Assembly: GCF_963678635.1 (NCBI RefSeq)
Contig: NC_087062.1
Location: 25,500,177-25,564,176 of the forward strand
DNA length: 64,000 nucleotides
Reading direction: 5' to 3'
Origin: Symsagittifera roscoffensis
Lineage: Eukaryota > Xenacoelomorpha > Acoela > Convolutidae
The translations under genes and the position numbers were made by a program. Positions 1 through 11,848 of this stretch are shown piece after piece. The number at the start of each line of letters is the position of its first letter. Positions within the stretch are counted from its first letter, which is position 1. The notes beneath the pieces are model-generated. The model had not been told where the DNA came from, did not search any database, and worked only from the letters and a program-made list of their open reading frames with translations.

Positions 1-657
1 GACTTTACAGTTTTTGTTATGGTTGTCAAAGGTTTGCTGCTGAATAGATTCGTTTTCTACTAGTTCGTTGAACGGCAAAACTTCTAACTTGCAGAGTTCT
101 CGTTTTCGAAGACATGGTCGGTTAACGCTATTGAGTGATCTTCTAACGACTCATTGTTCTGTGCTTTTGCTAGCCTCTGATCTGGCCAAGACTTGAGCAT
201 CCCCATACTTCCATATCTGCCAAAAATTGACATTGGTAAGCCAGAGTTAAAAAGTCCAATGCTTTTTGATGGTGCTCTTTGGATGCTTCCAGATACAGCT
301 GGATTTAGTTATTGAATGGCAAAGTAAGTTTTCTGATCTGTCAGATTTAGTCTTTCCTGAATTGGGTTTTGATTTCATTTGATTCTATCCGCCATTTGAC
401 GTTGAAGGGACCTGTAGTCGTGTAGAAATAGGCGAGGAACTCTAGTGTGCATTCGATTAATGGTGCTTGCCATGGTCCTGTGAGGTTTTGAAATGTTTAT
501 CACATTTTAGTCTTCATCAGAAAATTGTTTGGCGGAAAATATGGTATGAGCTGGATATTGACGATTTTTTTTCTCTGCTTACAAATTTTTTCTATTTTTG
601 TGGAACAGGATATCGGAGTTGAAGGCATTTTTGTTGGGTGAGACTTTTTTAGAATTT
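1..657. other. Gene-poor left flank with one weak exon-like frame
   Basis: No gene is supported here. On the minus strand an open frame of about 72 codons runs from a possible acceptor (CAG at 299-301) to a stop at 84-86. It contains readable peptide such as SIFGRYGSMGMLKSWPDQ, but I recognise no family and find no partner exon. It could be a terminal exon, a transposon remnant or chance. Confidence 0.2.
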
Positions 658-2083
658 ACGACTAGTTTGAAATAGGTAGGATGAGTCATCAGGGCCTTGA
701 AAGAGCTAGGGTTGTTCAGAGTGTGTTACTTTGTAATGGCATTTCTTTACAATCGAGAAAATTGTTGAAAATATGTTGTTTTGCCTGTTGCTTGAAGCGT
801 TGTTTGTACTGTTCGCCTGTTTAAAGAAAGCTGCTTTGTTTTTGTTCTTTGCGTGGTTTGTACTGTTTGACCGTTTAAAGAAAGTTGCTTTGTTTTTGTT
901 CTTGTAAATGAGGTTACTCCTTGCTCAGATTTATTTTAGATAGAGAACGTCACAAAACCGAAAGTTTTAGATAATTCGGCAATCGGATAAACTCATTCAT
1001 CGTCTCTTTTTAATATTGCGTGAAGCGACAATACTGCACTACTGACGGTAATTTTTGTTAATAAATTAGGCAAGAATTTAAAATTAAATTCAGAACAACT
1101 GACTTTTGAAAACGAGGAATGTAGATATGTTTGACGGTGTGATTGCAAGATATTTCTGTAAGTTTTTATCATTTGAGTTAACATGTCGCATTTCGGAATC
1201 TCGAAGGAATCTCGACATCGAGCTGAATTAATCTAGTTTATTTAAATTCGATTTAATAGGGCGTAAGTTTGCAAATTTATTGGGTCAGATAACGCCTGAC
1301 TAGTAAAACGTATGACAAGTGGTGTCGCAGACTGTCCCTAAAAGATAGCTCACTCAAGTCCGCTGACAATATGCGAGCGACTTCCCTCGATGAGGTCCAT
1401 AACTTTCTTTTGCCTCATCACATTGAACAAAGCAGTCAAAATTTGATAGAAGCATCGAGTTTTTCAGCAAAAATGAAGACCACAAGCCTAATGATGCAAA
1501 CTTTTCAAGCGGTCGAAAGTTTGCCGTAAGAGAGAAGTTTTTTCTCGCACGATACAAAAACACCGTGGTAGTGGAATATAATCGCTTAGGCTTTTGCTTG
1601 CCGATAGAATGTTTTCAACAGTTTTTTTTGCTAATTTTTAAGTTTGCGTTCTACATATTTTGTGGCGGACGCAAGGGCTGACAGGCATGAATGTTTAGCG
1701 GCTCCCTTTAAAATACAAGCTCATCTGCACCTCGTTTTTTCGCTTATACTAATTTGCAGATGGGTATTTCTGACAAACGGCCAGGCCACGAAGGCTGAGG
1801 TCCGGGTCCTCTATATTTTCCCGCCATGTTCTAGTTCTCGTGGAAATCAACTCATGTTGGTTGAGTGAGGGTGTTTCCAATGGTTAAAAACTTTTATTAT
1901 TTTAGTCTGAAAAACATTCATTTGGTTTGGGTTGACGATCACTATTCTGATTGAGCTGCAAAAGTCCGCTATTCAATCGCAATCGATTGCGATAGGTATG
2001 CGGCAGCAAAAAGTTAAACGACACATTTAAGGCTAGCTAGGAGGACCAGTTAAGTTTTGTACCTAGTGAACTCGAGATAGAGC
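658..2083. repeat. Tandem duplication, copy 1 (about 1.43 kb)
   Basis: Bases 658-2083 recur almost unchanged at 2124-3549, in the same orientation and offset by about 1466 bp. Both copies start at ACGACTAGTTTGAAATAGG and end near GTGAACTCG. Only small indels and substitutions separate them, so the duplication is fairly young. The open frames inside (up to 71 codons) are short and resemble no family I know, so no gene is called. Confidence 0.9.
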
Positions 2084-2123
2084 AGATTTTGCGAAAAGAG
2101 CAGAATTGTTCTCGTCTTTGACG

Positions 2124-3549
2124 ACGACTAGTTTGAAATAGGTAGGATGAGTCATCAGGGCCTTGAAAGAGCTAGGGTTGTTCAGAGTGTGTTACTTTGT
2201 AATGGCATTTCTTTACAATCGAGAAAATTGTTGAAAATATGTTGTTTTGCATGTTGCTTGAAGCGTTGTTTGTACTGTTCGCCTGTTTGAAGAAAGCTGC
2301 TTTGTTTTTGTTCTTTGCGTGGTTTGTACTGTTTGACCGTTTAAAGAAAGTTACTTTGTTTTTGTTCTTGTAAATGAGGTTACTCCTTGCTCAGATTTAT
2401 TTTAGATAGAGAACGTCACAAAACCGAAAGTTTTAGATAATTCGGCGATCGGATAAACTCATTCATCGTCTCTTTTTAATATTGCGTGAAGCGACAATAC
2501 TGCACTACTGACGGTAATTTTTGTTAATAAATTAGGCAAGAATTTAAAATTAAATTCAGAACAACTGACTTTTGAAAACGAGGAATGTAGATATGTTTGA
2601 CGGTGTGATTGCAAGATATTTCTGTAAGTTTTTATCATTTGAGTTAACATGTCGCATTTCGGAATCCAATTCAAGGGAGTCTCGACATCGAGCTGAATTA
2701 ATCTACTTTCTTTAAATCTGATCTAATAGGGCGTAATTTTGCAAATGTGTTGGGTCAGATAACGCCTGGCTAGTCAAACGTTTTGACACGTGGTGTCGCA
2801 GTCTGTCCCTCAAAGATAGCTCACTCAATTCCGCTGACAATATGCGAGCGACTTCCGCCGATGAGGTCCATAACTTTCGTTTGCCTCATCACATTGAACG
2901 AAGCAGTCAGCATTTGATAGAAGCATCGATTGTTTCAGCAAAATTGAAGACTACAAGCCTAATGACGCAAAATTTTCAAGTGGTCGAAAAATCGCCGTAA
3001 GAGAGTAAAATTGTTCTCGCACGATGCAAAAATACCGTGGTAGAGGAGTATAATCGCTTAGGCTTTTGCTTGCCGATAGAATGTTTTCAACAGCTTTTTT
3101 TAATTTTTAAGTTTGTGTTCCTCATATTTTGTGGCGGACAAGCAAGAATGTTTAGCGGCTCCCTTTAAACAATACAAGCCCATCTGCAAGTTCGTTTTTG
3201 CGCTTATAGTAATTTTCAGATGGGTATTTCTGACATTACAAACGGTCAGGCCACGAAGGCTGAGGTCCGGGTCGTCTATATTTTTCCACCATGTTCTAGT
3301 TCTCGTGAAAATCAACTCCTGTTGTTTGAGTGAGGGTGTTTCCAATGCTTAAAAGTTTATTTTATGTTTCTCTGAAAAACATTCATTTGGTTTGGGTTGA
3401 AGATTCGTATTTAGATTGGGCAGCAAAAATCCGCTATTCAACCGCAATTGATTGCGACAGGTATGCGGCAGCAAAATGTTAAACGACACATTTAAGGGTA
3501 GCTAGGAGAACCAGTTGGGTTTTGTACCCAGTGAACTCGTGATAGAGGG
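2124..3549. repeat. Tandem duplication, copy 2 (about 1.43 kb)
   Basis: Second copy of the 1.43-kb unit, separated from the first by about 40 bp of unrelated sequence (2084-2123). Close direct repeats could be two LTRs with the interior lost, but no primer-binding site, polypurine tract or clear TG...CA ends are visible, so a simple segmental duplication is the safer reading. Confidence 0.9.
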
Positions 3550-5130
3550 CTCAATGAGGAAACGACAATCGTTGGAGATCTTTGGTTGTAATTCAGTTTT
3601 TTGTGTTTACTTTGTCGCATGATTTGCAGTACAAGTAAGCAATCGTTTTTTTCCTCTAAATCTGGGTTTGGCTCAAGTCGTTGGCCTAGCTAAATTAGCC
3701 TATTAAAACTTCAGCAATAAGGCAGGCCCGATTTGCACTCACATATTCTTGCACGTGTTGTGACATTTTCGATACTTCGCGTATCACTTAAGGCAGATTC
3801 GAGAAGTGCCTTTGCTGCAGTGAGTCAGAGCTTTGGTTCTTCTTGTTGTGGCTTAATTTTTTTTGTGGTTTCTTAGATTTTTTTCATGTAATAGGATTAT
3901 ATAGCTCATTAATACATCTGCCGTGAATGATGATGTCCCTCCTTCCACCGGCATGATATTGCGGGTGCGTTCGAACAACAATTAAAAACCTCAGCGACTC
4001 CGAATGATCTGAATAATGCATAGTCATCGGTACCATACCCCAAATTAAATTAATTCATCCATATACACCGAGTTTTTGATACAAAGTTGTATGCGTAAGC
4101 AATTACAAAAAAAAACTTTCTAGAACGTACTTTCTGTAATTAATTCAGTTGTGTTCTATCAGTTTTAAATGTTAAAGGGACTCTCAGATTTATTTTTCGA
4201 ACAAATTTTAGGAGATGAAAAATTGAGACCGTGCACTATGATTTGGAGAAAAGTTTTTTTCAATTGCGCTCAAAATGAATTCAATTTTTCGGTAGGCAGA
4301 AGGGTCGACGCAGAAGGGTCGATAGGCTAGCCTGTGCAAAAAAAAGTTGAATCTGATTCTTTTTTTTGTACATTGTCCTTGTTACGGTAGACATGTGCAG
4401 GTGGCAATTTTTGTGCTAAGGGTTAGTATGCTGTGTTCAGTGCTTGCAGTTAACTTCAAATTTCTCCATCTTTTCTATATGCTCCAAAATCATCATAAAT
4501 GAATTGACTTGTAATTTTTAGTTATTAGGTGTTCTCTTGGTGGTTTATGCATTCTTTGTTGCAAATGTGAACAAAAGATGGCAGGTAGATCATGGGACCA
4601 TTCGCCCTCCATTCAGAATTGTTTTCCCAAACAGAAAGGCCAAGAAGCTACCCTGAGTAAAACAGTTTTTCTAACCCTCATTTTGGAAAAGTTCTGCTTG
4701 TTCGAAAATGAGGCATATTGGTTTTTGCTGTTTGCATCAATTTTTTTCTTCAGTCTCCATCCCTGAATTGCCAAACTGCTCTCACTCACTGCTGTTTAGC
4801 AGCACTGTTTAGCGCAATTATCAACGTTAAATTAATTTTGTCAGACATATATGAAAACTTCGATCTTAGTTCTCTTTAAAATGTTGTTCAGATTATTGAA
4901 AATCGATCGTTTTCTTCTTTTTTACGTCAACGAACGAATTTGGGTATCGCATTTAGCAAAAAGACTAGCTAGAACACCTGCCGTTGCATGCAACTGGGGC
5001 TGGGCGGCTAATTTTAAAAAGACGTATTTTGAAAAAACTGGGATTTTCTGAACAATTTGAAGATTTTGTGACGATATATGCACTGACACTGAAGCTCCTA
5101 TTTTTGGTGTTCCTTGGCAAGTAGTGTTGT
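3550..5130. other. No gene seen
   Basis: AT-rich sequence with T and A runs. Short open frames on both strands look like chance, including the right half of a 148-codon minus-strand frame (4922-5368) that overlaps the repeats on its right. Confidence 0.5.
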
Positions 5131-5138
5131 TTTTTGGG

Positions 5139-5790
5139 TTCCAATGGGGAACACTGTACTTGGTTCGTTTGCCGAACCTCTTCTGCTGCTTGCCTCTACA
5201 TCGAATTCGGTTTTCACTTAGGTCGCTGGAAGCTCGTTCATAATTTTTTTCTTCCATGTAATTTTTTTCCTTTTCACTATTTGTGGCAATGCCATTAACA
5301 TGTTTCACTACTTGTGGCAATTTAATTGTGTTTGGGAATGCCATTAACTTAGTTTTCTCAGTTGACACTTATTGTGGTGCTAGTAATTTCCCCAGAAATT
5401 TTATCCTCTAGTTTCTTTAATTGACAGTTTTTTTTAGCAAAAATTTCGGACCTGACATTCTGACAAAATCGAATATATATTCAAGCAACGGTATTAGCTC
5501 TCTAAGGTTGTCATTTTATTTTCATTGGGGAACACTGTACTTGGTTAGTTTGCCGAACCTCTTCTGCTGCTTTGCCGAACCTCTTCTTAGGTCGCTGGAA
5601 GCTCGTTCATAATTTTTTTTCCTTTATTTTTTTCCGAATAAATATTCAAGCAACGGTATTATTTCTCAAAGGCTGTCATTTCCAATGGGGAACACTGTAC
5701 TTGGTTCGCTTGCCGAAACTCGGACCTGATATTCTGACAAAATCGAATATATATTCAAGCAACGGTATTAGCTCTCAAAGGCTGTCACTT
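5139..5790. repeat. Degenerate tandem repeats
   Basis: Blocks recur three times: the string GGGGAACACTGTACTTGGTT at about 5147, 5527 and 5686, and the phrase TATTCAAGCAACGGTATTA at about 5480, 5644 and 5753. A third block, GGTCGCTGGAAGCTCGTTC, occurs twice (about 5220 and 5590). The order of blocks changes between copies, so this is an irregular, rearranged tandem array. Confidence 0.8.
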
Positions 5791-6533
5791 TCATTTCCAA
5801 CTGTTTACATAGATCTGCTGCTAAGCATGGACGAAGGTAGTCGCGGTTGAAGAAACTAATTTGATTGACCGACTTTTTGGCCTATGAGCAAGGCCTTTAA
5901 ATGCATAGTTGTGCGGCCCAAAACTAAAAGCCAGGAGCTGGATGTAAAGTCATCTGCCTTTTCGTATGCTTGCGAACAAATCAATTTGGTAAATAAGATC
6001 TTTTCGGTGAAGTGGGTTGATACATCGCTACTTGGGTTGATACATCGAAATTTGCTACTTGTACAGTCCGTTTTGGTTGAATGGTTTCTCTGTCTCAGGA
6101 AGATGAAAAGCCGCAATTTACTAGATCGTTTTCGATGCGCAAACAACGGACTATTATAATTGGAATGCAAAAATGTTGTCATTAATCCGAAATAGTGCAG
6201 CAGTGCAAGCTCCACAGTTAGTTCTTATCATAAGTGTATTGGTAGCAGTGAACTTTGAGTATACAAAACTCATTGGTGTTCCGGTGTCAATTTGGTCTGC
6301 AACTCGGAGTTTTAACCAACTTCAAATCTATGTTTTGCGAAAATGAGAGAGTACTTGATTAAAAAACCTCTATTTGTGCACTTGGATTTTTGTCAAAACC
6401 GAGCCCTCCCGCTTGAAAATTGTTAAGAACTTTATGCCAAGTCAATTGTTTTTTTTTTGTGGTTCCTCTTCTTTCAAGTGACTGAGGTTAAAATTTTGAT
6501 CAAACATCTCTCGCTGAATATTGGAAAAAACTT

Positions 6534-6818
6534 TCAGGGTAAGAATATGTGTCGTGTCGGGCATTGGCAACTAAGTTTTTTCATACTCGGAAGAGCAGAT
6601 AACAGGTCCGCAAACAGTTTCACAATTAAAACCGGTTTTAATTGTGAAACTGTTTGCGGACCTGTTATCTGCTCATTAAGTTCATTAACTGCACGTTTCA
6701 TACCATCCGGTATTTTCGCCTTAGCTGGCGCAAGCAGCTGTGGATCAGTTGCCGTCAAAATTTTGTCTTCTAAGAGCGTCAGTTTCAAAAAATGTTTTGT
6801 TTCGGTTTTGAAAGGCAT
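6534..6818 (-). CDS. Hypothetical short open frame, unrecognised
   Basis: A 94-codon minus-strand frame starts with ATGCC. Its first 60 residues look protein-like, with a lysine- and alanine-rich stretch (LLAPAKAKIPDGMKRAV) followed by NELNEQITGPQTVSQLK. The reading then runs straight into the 82-bp palindrome at 6593-6674, so the last third is the mirror image of the preceding codons and cannot be original coding sequence. If this was ever an exon it ended near 6634. It could be part of a transposon or a lost gene. I recognise no domain and see no partner exon. Confidence 0.2.
   Translation of the reverse strand: MPFKTETKHFLKLTLLEDKILTATDPQLLAPAKAKIPDGMKRAVNELNEQITGPQTVSQLKPVLIVKLFADLLSALPSMKKLSCQCPTRHIFLP
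6593..6674. repeat. Perfect 82-bp palindrome
   Basis: Two 41-base arms (6593-6633 and 6634-6674) are exact reverse complements with no spacer; the centre is AAAACCGGTTTT. The arms are not AT-simple sequence. See findings for the fold-back explanation. Confidence 0.95.
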
Positions 6819-6839
6819 TGTGAGGTATTTTTTTAACTA

Positions 6840-7840
6840 ATGTTTATCGATGTGATAAGTACATTGTTTAAATTATTCAACTCATTGATTGATGGAGGAA
6901 TCGCCAACCTAAACTTCTCTTCCAAATCTTGCAATGATACCACACTTTTGTCATTTTGTCCATGTTTCTCATGACATTTTGAAATTGACAGTAAGTCACT
7001 GCTAGTTTATGAGGGGCGTTTTGTTGTCAATTAGTGAAACTACCCGACCCTATAAATGGGCCTTGGCTCTTTTTTTTAGGTTTTGATGCATGATTTGAAG
7101 CGTCAAGTCACAGATTGAGTAGATTAAACTTGGGCATTTTTGGATGTCATACGCCTTCGAAAAAAAAAGTTCCCAAGGTTAAATGAATTCTCTGCAATAA
7201 TTTTCGAAAACGCTTACTTGAAGATCAAAATAGCCATCCGGAACCTAACTGTAATTTCATTTACTATGGGGACGAGATGTCCACCTGCCATTACAAGTTT
7301 TCTCAAGCTCGACTTTGATGCTTGCATTTGGTGAAAACTTCTTCCTTTGAAATTGATTTTTTCAAAATTTTGTTTCGATATTCCATTAGCACATGCAACC
7401 GTATCAACGAGAAGTGTACGCTGGAGGCTTGGAACGATTCGAATGTCTTAAAATAAAATAACTCCGTTCCTTCTTCCTGAATTACTGCGAAAACTCTAAT
7501 AACTTTGTGTTCCGGTACTTTACCTAACAGTCACTGTTTAAGTGAATTTTCTTGATTTGCTTGAATTATATGAACTGTTGGACGAACTTGGTCGCTTGAC
7601 AATTTTTTCTTATCTGCATGAAAGAACTTTATTGCTTTTAGCACTGCGGTTTTTGTCGGTACTAACACTGACTTGAAGTTTAGCCAACCTTCCCCTCTTT
7701 ATCTCATCCGGTGGGGACATTCGAAGCGAATGCTCCCATAAAGTATGCGTTTTCACTTGCACAGCACATCTGTTGGGGTTGTATACTCATTGGTTGCAGC
7801 TGAAAAAAAAGTTGTTTGAAAAATGACTTAAGCTTTTCCA
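6840..7840. other. No gene seen
   Basis: AT-rich sequence with short open frames only; nothing supported. Confidence 0.5.
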
Positions 7841-7849
7841 CCTTCCCAC

Positions 7850-8240
7850 TGAAAAAATGTTGAACAACAGTTGCCCTTGCAACCTAATTGAAAGTTGCTT
7901 ACAGAACAAGAAAAACCTCTAAAAAGTAGACGCTTTTTGAGCAGACTCCGTGGAGCCGAAAGAAAAATTGAACCAAATTTTTTCAAGTCCCAAGTTTTCT
8001 ACCTTGAACAACCTTGCAAGTACAATGAAAACTCTTTACAGGACAGGCAAACGTTGTGATCTGGTAACGAAAACCGAAAATATTAGAGCAAACACCAGGT
8101 GATCTGAAAAAACAATCAGAAATTTATTTTGAAAGATCTTTTTTAATTTTCAAGCCCCCTGAAACTACAATGAACAACACTTGCAATTGCATTTTGAATG
8201 AGAGTTGCTTACAGAACAAGTAAAATCAGCGAAGTGGCAA
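7850..8240 (-). repeat. SINE-like element body (AGTGTTGTTCA family)
   Basis: Two passages (about 7855-8060 and 8150-8260) share the phrase TACAATGAACAACACTTGCA and related text with 57940-58150. The same body occurs inverted at 25680-25920. It is a dispersed element with the SINE-like feature of variable internal copies; no complete end is seen here. Confidence 0.5.
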
Positions 8241-9079
8241 CTAAGCTACCAAAACTTGAGCAGACAAACGAACATCCGATAAACATTTGATTCCATAGAT
8301 GGTGAAAAAGGATGTTTTATATTGACGGTTTTCATGTTTCTGTTGCATTTTTTTGTTCCCAACATCTTGATTAATTTATTGATTTTCATGACGAGAGGCT
8401 TAAAATTTGAGAGGGGACGCAAGTGCAAAAAAAAGCCAGAAAAACATGATTTTTATGAATTTCTTTCGTTGTTTTTGTTTCTTATTGTTTAATAAATAGT
8501 TGAAAAATTATCATTGATTGGTCATAATTTTGCAGAAAAAAGCTGTGTAAATATTTTTTTGCAAAAAGAATCGATTATAATGGCTTGTTGAGTGGAAAAA
8601 TTGATTTTAAGGATTTATTTTGAGATAATTATCAGTTATAAAGGAAAATAATGGATTCAAGGGAATATTTTGGTATGAAGAAAACGACAATAATCAATTA
8701 ACAATTGATTTAAGTTGTAAAATTGGCATCTACAATCGATTATTTTGTCCAATAATTTTGTCAGTAAATATCCAATACAATCGATTATCATCAATGAATT
8801 TCCAATGTGGGTTTCTAACAGATTCTATGAAGAATCTACACAGATTTTATACTGCAAAAATTCGACTTTGCTTACTAAATATACGATGTTTCTGAACTGT
8901 ATAAAATCCTTATATTATCCATTTTGGTGTCTAGTTGGGTTGCATCTAATTTTTGTTTCACTAGTAGAAAATCAGTATTAAAATCGTTAAATATCGATTG
9001 CTATCTTAGCTTCGCCACTGCCGATAAGTCGTTTACTGACAACATTGTTCTGCCCGTTGCTAGCTGAAATTTTTCACGG

Positions 9080-9595
9080 GGAATTTTTACCAGAAACGTT
9101 TTAACATGGAATTTTTACCAAACTCGATAAACAAATTTCATTGACAGATGTATTGACGCCGTTTTCTTTGGCTCAAGACAATGATTTCACGGTTTCTCAT
9201 CAAAATTTTGTTTGTTCTAACTGCCTCTTTTCAAATATTCCACTAATTATAACTTATCCTAATTGAGTTATTGCATTGTCGTCTTGTAAAAGGTGGGTCT
9301 GGTAAAAGACCTAGCCCCCACGGGGACCGACCTTTTACCAGACCGACCTTTTACCAGAAAGGTAATAACATGGACCTCTTACCAGACTCGATAAACAAGT
9401 TTGATTGACAGATATATTGACGCCGTTGAGTCTGGTTAAAGACAATGATTTCACGGTTTCTCAACAAAGTTTTGTTTGTTCTAATCGCCTCTTTTTCATA
9501 TTTTCCACTAATTTTAACTTATACTAACTGAGTTGTTGCATTGCCTTCTGGTGAAAGGTCGGTCTAGTAAAAGGTTGGTCTGGTTTCACATAACT
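9080..9595. repeat. Two head-to-tail MITE-like units
   Basis: A unit of about 264 bp occurs twice, with matching text from ACTCGATAAACAA through TTGACGCCGTT to the run ending GGTCTGGTAAAAG. Each unit starts with copies of CTTTTACCAGA and ends with the reverse complement, so the ends are inverted repeats. At the junction (about 9288-9352) the right end of one meets the left end of the next, making a strong hairpin. Confidence 0.75.
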
Positions 9596-9639
9596 TTTTC
9601 CAACGACTCCAGTCTGCCAATTGTTTTCAAAATTTAGTT

Positions 9640-11235
9640 TTTTTTGTGGGTTTCATGAAATTTTGTTTGCAGTTTTGACAGAGCTGTTGATTGTTCCAGC
9701 TTTGGATTTCTATCACAGGCCAGAAAAAATTCATGTTGGTCTTGATTCCTTGTACAACACGCGTACGCTAAAAAACCGGCGCTTTGTACGAGAAATCAAG
9801 AGGAAAAAATCAGAACCTATGGCTCCAATATGATTGGTGACTAAAATTGGTGTAAATTTTGAAGTGCAAACATTGGAGACCGTTTAAATTTGGTTAAGTG
9901 GTTTTTATATCTTTAAAACTCATCAAAAGTCAAAAGAAGACTTTAAATGGTCGACCGAATGCTAAAACCGATGCAACAACTTTTCAGTATCAAAGACAAA
10001 GAGCAAGACGACGATCTCTAAACAAACTTGCAGCGTTTAATGAATGTATCGCCTTTATGCATATTTTAGGAAAAGAATTGCATCAAGCTTTTTAAAGTGC
10101 ACCACCGTAAAAAATTAAGACAAACTTGCACCATTTGAGGAGACTACTAGGAAAACCTGAATTTTAGCGCTTCTAAGACTTACAATTTTTCTTTCTTCAG
10201 GTCATTTCTGGTGTAGTTGTTTTATTCGAAAAATCCAGACAAACAAGCGTCACGGCAAAAACAATTGAATTTTTGAAGTGAGTGAAAAAACAACATAACA
10301 AAACTGTTCAAATTAGGATTTACCGGCTGACAAGGGGAATTAAAGGCTGCGTGGGAATAAAGTCCTATTTGGTATGTTAGAACTAATCGGCTCAAATCGT
10401 ACCATTCTTTATTTTGAACTGAAATTATGCCTGATTTTTAATAATCGGCCAGGAGATTTTCAAATAATCCTTCGAGTGAAATGGGGTTAGATCTCATTTT
10501 CATTGTAGATTGGACCAAGATTATTTGTGATCGACACTGCGCACTATTATTTGAACAAATCGACCAACAATTTTCTTTGAATGTACCAAATCATTCCATA
10601 AGGGACCAAAAGTTGGCGTTTCTTTTACCAAGGTACGTTACAAACCTCATTTTGATTTTTTAAATTATGAATTGAGTTTTTGAAACATCTTCGCTGTCCG
10701 GTGGAGGGAGATATCATCAAGTTTATGAATGTTTTGTAAGTATCTTGCTTTACAATTTAAATTGACGTAATTAAGAAATATGACACGACAGTTTGAACTG
10801 CTTTTGGAGGATTCTCTTCAAAAAAGCGCTTTTTGTTAGAAATCTTAATCTTAAAAGTTAATAAGGCTATAATTACAACAACTGGCTTTTGTTTCGACCA
10901 GGTGATAGCCCTTGACTTAGATAGTTTGAAGAATTCAGCACCTTGTTTGCAAGTAAACCTGGTGTTTTTGAATGCAGACCCAGACTAAACTCTTCTCAAC
11001 TCTGCTCCATGTTTCCAATAAGTGGATGGCCCTAAAGCCTTCAACAAGACTGCAATCAAGTCAAGCAGCGTTCTGATTTTTGAATTTTTTCCTCCCCAGC
11101 CAAAATGAAAGAGTTAGGATTCATTTAGCAAACAGTCAGGAATCAGTTTGCATTACTTTAAGTCGTGTAAATGATTTATATGAACAATTAATTAGCTTGC
11201 CTGAAATCTGTTTGCAATACAACTGGCAGTACAAC
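9640..11235 (+). other. Scattered exon-like segments
   Basis: Several short stretches look like exons but I cannot join them. 10509-10632 is bounded by TTGTAG and a near-consensus donor AAG/GTACGT and is open for about 41 codons. 11100-11233 follows a very good pyrimidine-rich acceptor (TTTTTTCCTCCCCAG) and is open for about 44 codons, including RIHLANSQESVCITLSRVND, which faintly recalls the PC4-type coactivator fold. 9670-9830 holds a basic stretch (TRTLKNRRFVREIKRKK). They may be parts of a real gene, of a decayed one, or of a transposon. Confidence 0.2.
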
Positions 11236-11283
11236 AGGGCAGTACAACAGTGCCGAAGTTCAGCATTGGCCGAAAATTAAAAA

Positions 11284-11373
11284 GTGTTCAACAGTGCCGA
11301 AAATTGATGATTTTCGGCTTTGTTGAACAATAAAATTATTTTCGTCACTGTTTTACTTCGGCACTGTTGAACG
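11284..11373. repeat. Short hairpin element
   Basis: GTTCAACAGTGCCGA at 11286-11300 is mirrored by TCGGCACTGTTGAAC ending at 11372, with a second, imperfect inverted copy between them (ATTTTCGGCTTTGTTGAAC). It is a small foldback element with nested inverted repeats. Confidence 0.65.
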
Positions 11374-11499
11374 CCCCCTTTGCGGGGCAGTACAACAATT
11401 CGCGCTTACGCGTTCATCTTTATAAGTTCTTCATCATAAAATATGTTCTAAAAAGAGCACTTGAATAATTTTCAGAACATGGACACACTGGGAAATTTC

Positions 11500-11848
11500 C
11501 CAAAAAAAAATAACAGGTGATATAATTTAAAAAGACCCTGTTTTGGACGAAAATTCTGCGCCGCAGGGCAAAATTTTTGAAAAACAGGCCAAAAAAGGCG
11601 TTTTTTTGGCACTTTTTGGAAAATTTTGATCAAAAAATCGCATTTTTTCGCGGCGCGCGCGCTCCCCACTCAAAATTAGTATATATTGGCGCCAAAGGCG
11701 CCTTTAGAAAAATTTTAGGGTCGGTCGGCCAAAAATCTATTTCTCAAAAAGTACCAAAGGGGGGGACCCTTTAGGTTGGCAGGGGGTCGAATCCCTAAGG
11801 AAAGAAGGGCGTCCGCCCCCGCCCCCCCCCCCCCTAAATCCGCCCCTG
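11500..11848 (-). mobile_element. CAGGGGCGGATTTAG-ended MITE, copy 1
   Basis: The right edge reads CTAAATCCGCCCCTG, the reverse complement of the CAGGGGCGG end seen at 17346 and 24017. The body, including ATATTGGCGCCAAAGGCGCC and the TTTTTGGAAAATTTTGATC stretch, is the reverse complement of the element at 22856-23287. No open frame of transposase type is present, so this is a non-autonomous copy; the left end is not resolved. Confidence 0.65.

Noticed and set aside
658-3549. The two 1.43-kb copies as LTRs of a retrotransposon
   Set aside because: Only 40 bp lies between them, with no internal coding sequence, primer-binding site or polypurine tract.
4922-5368. 148-codon minus-strand open frame
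   Set aside because: Its N-terminal part overlaps a degenerate tandem repeat, whose other copies do not keep the frame, and no domain is recognised.
5856-6215. Overlapping 119- and 91-codon frames on opposite strands
   Set aside because: No splice context, no recognisable motif, and each is the shadow of the other.
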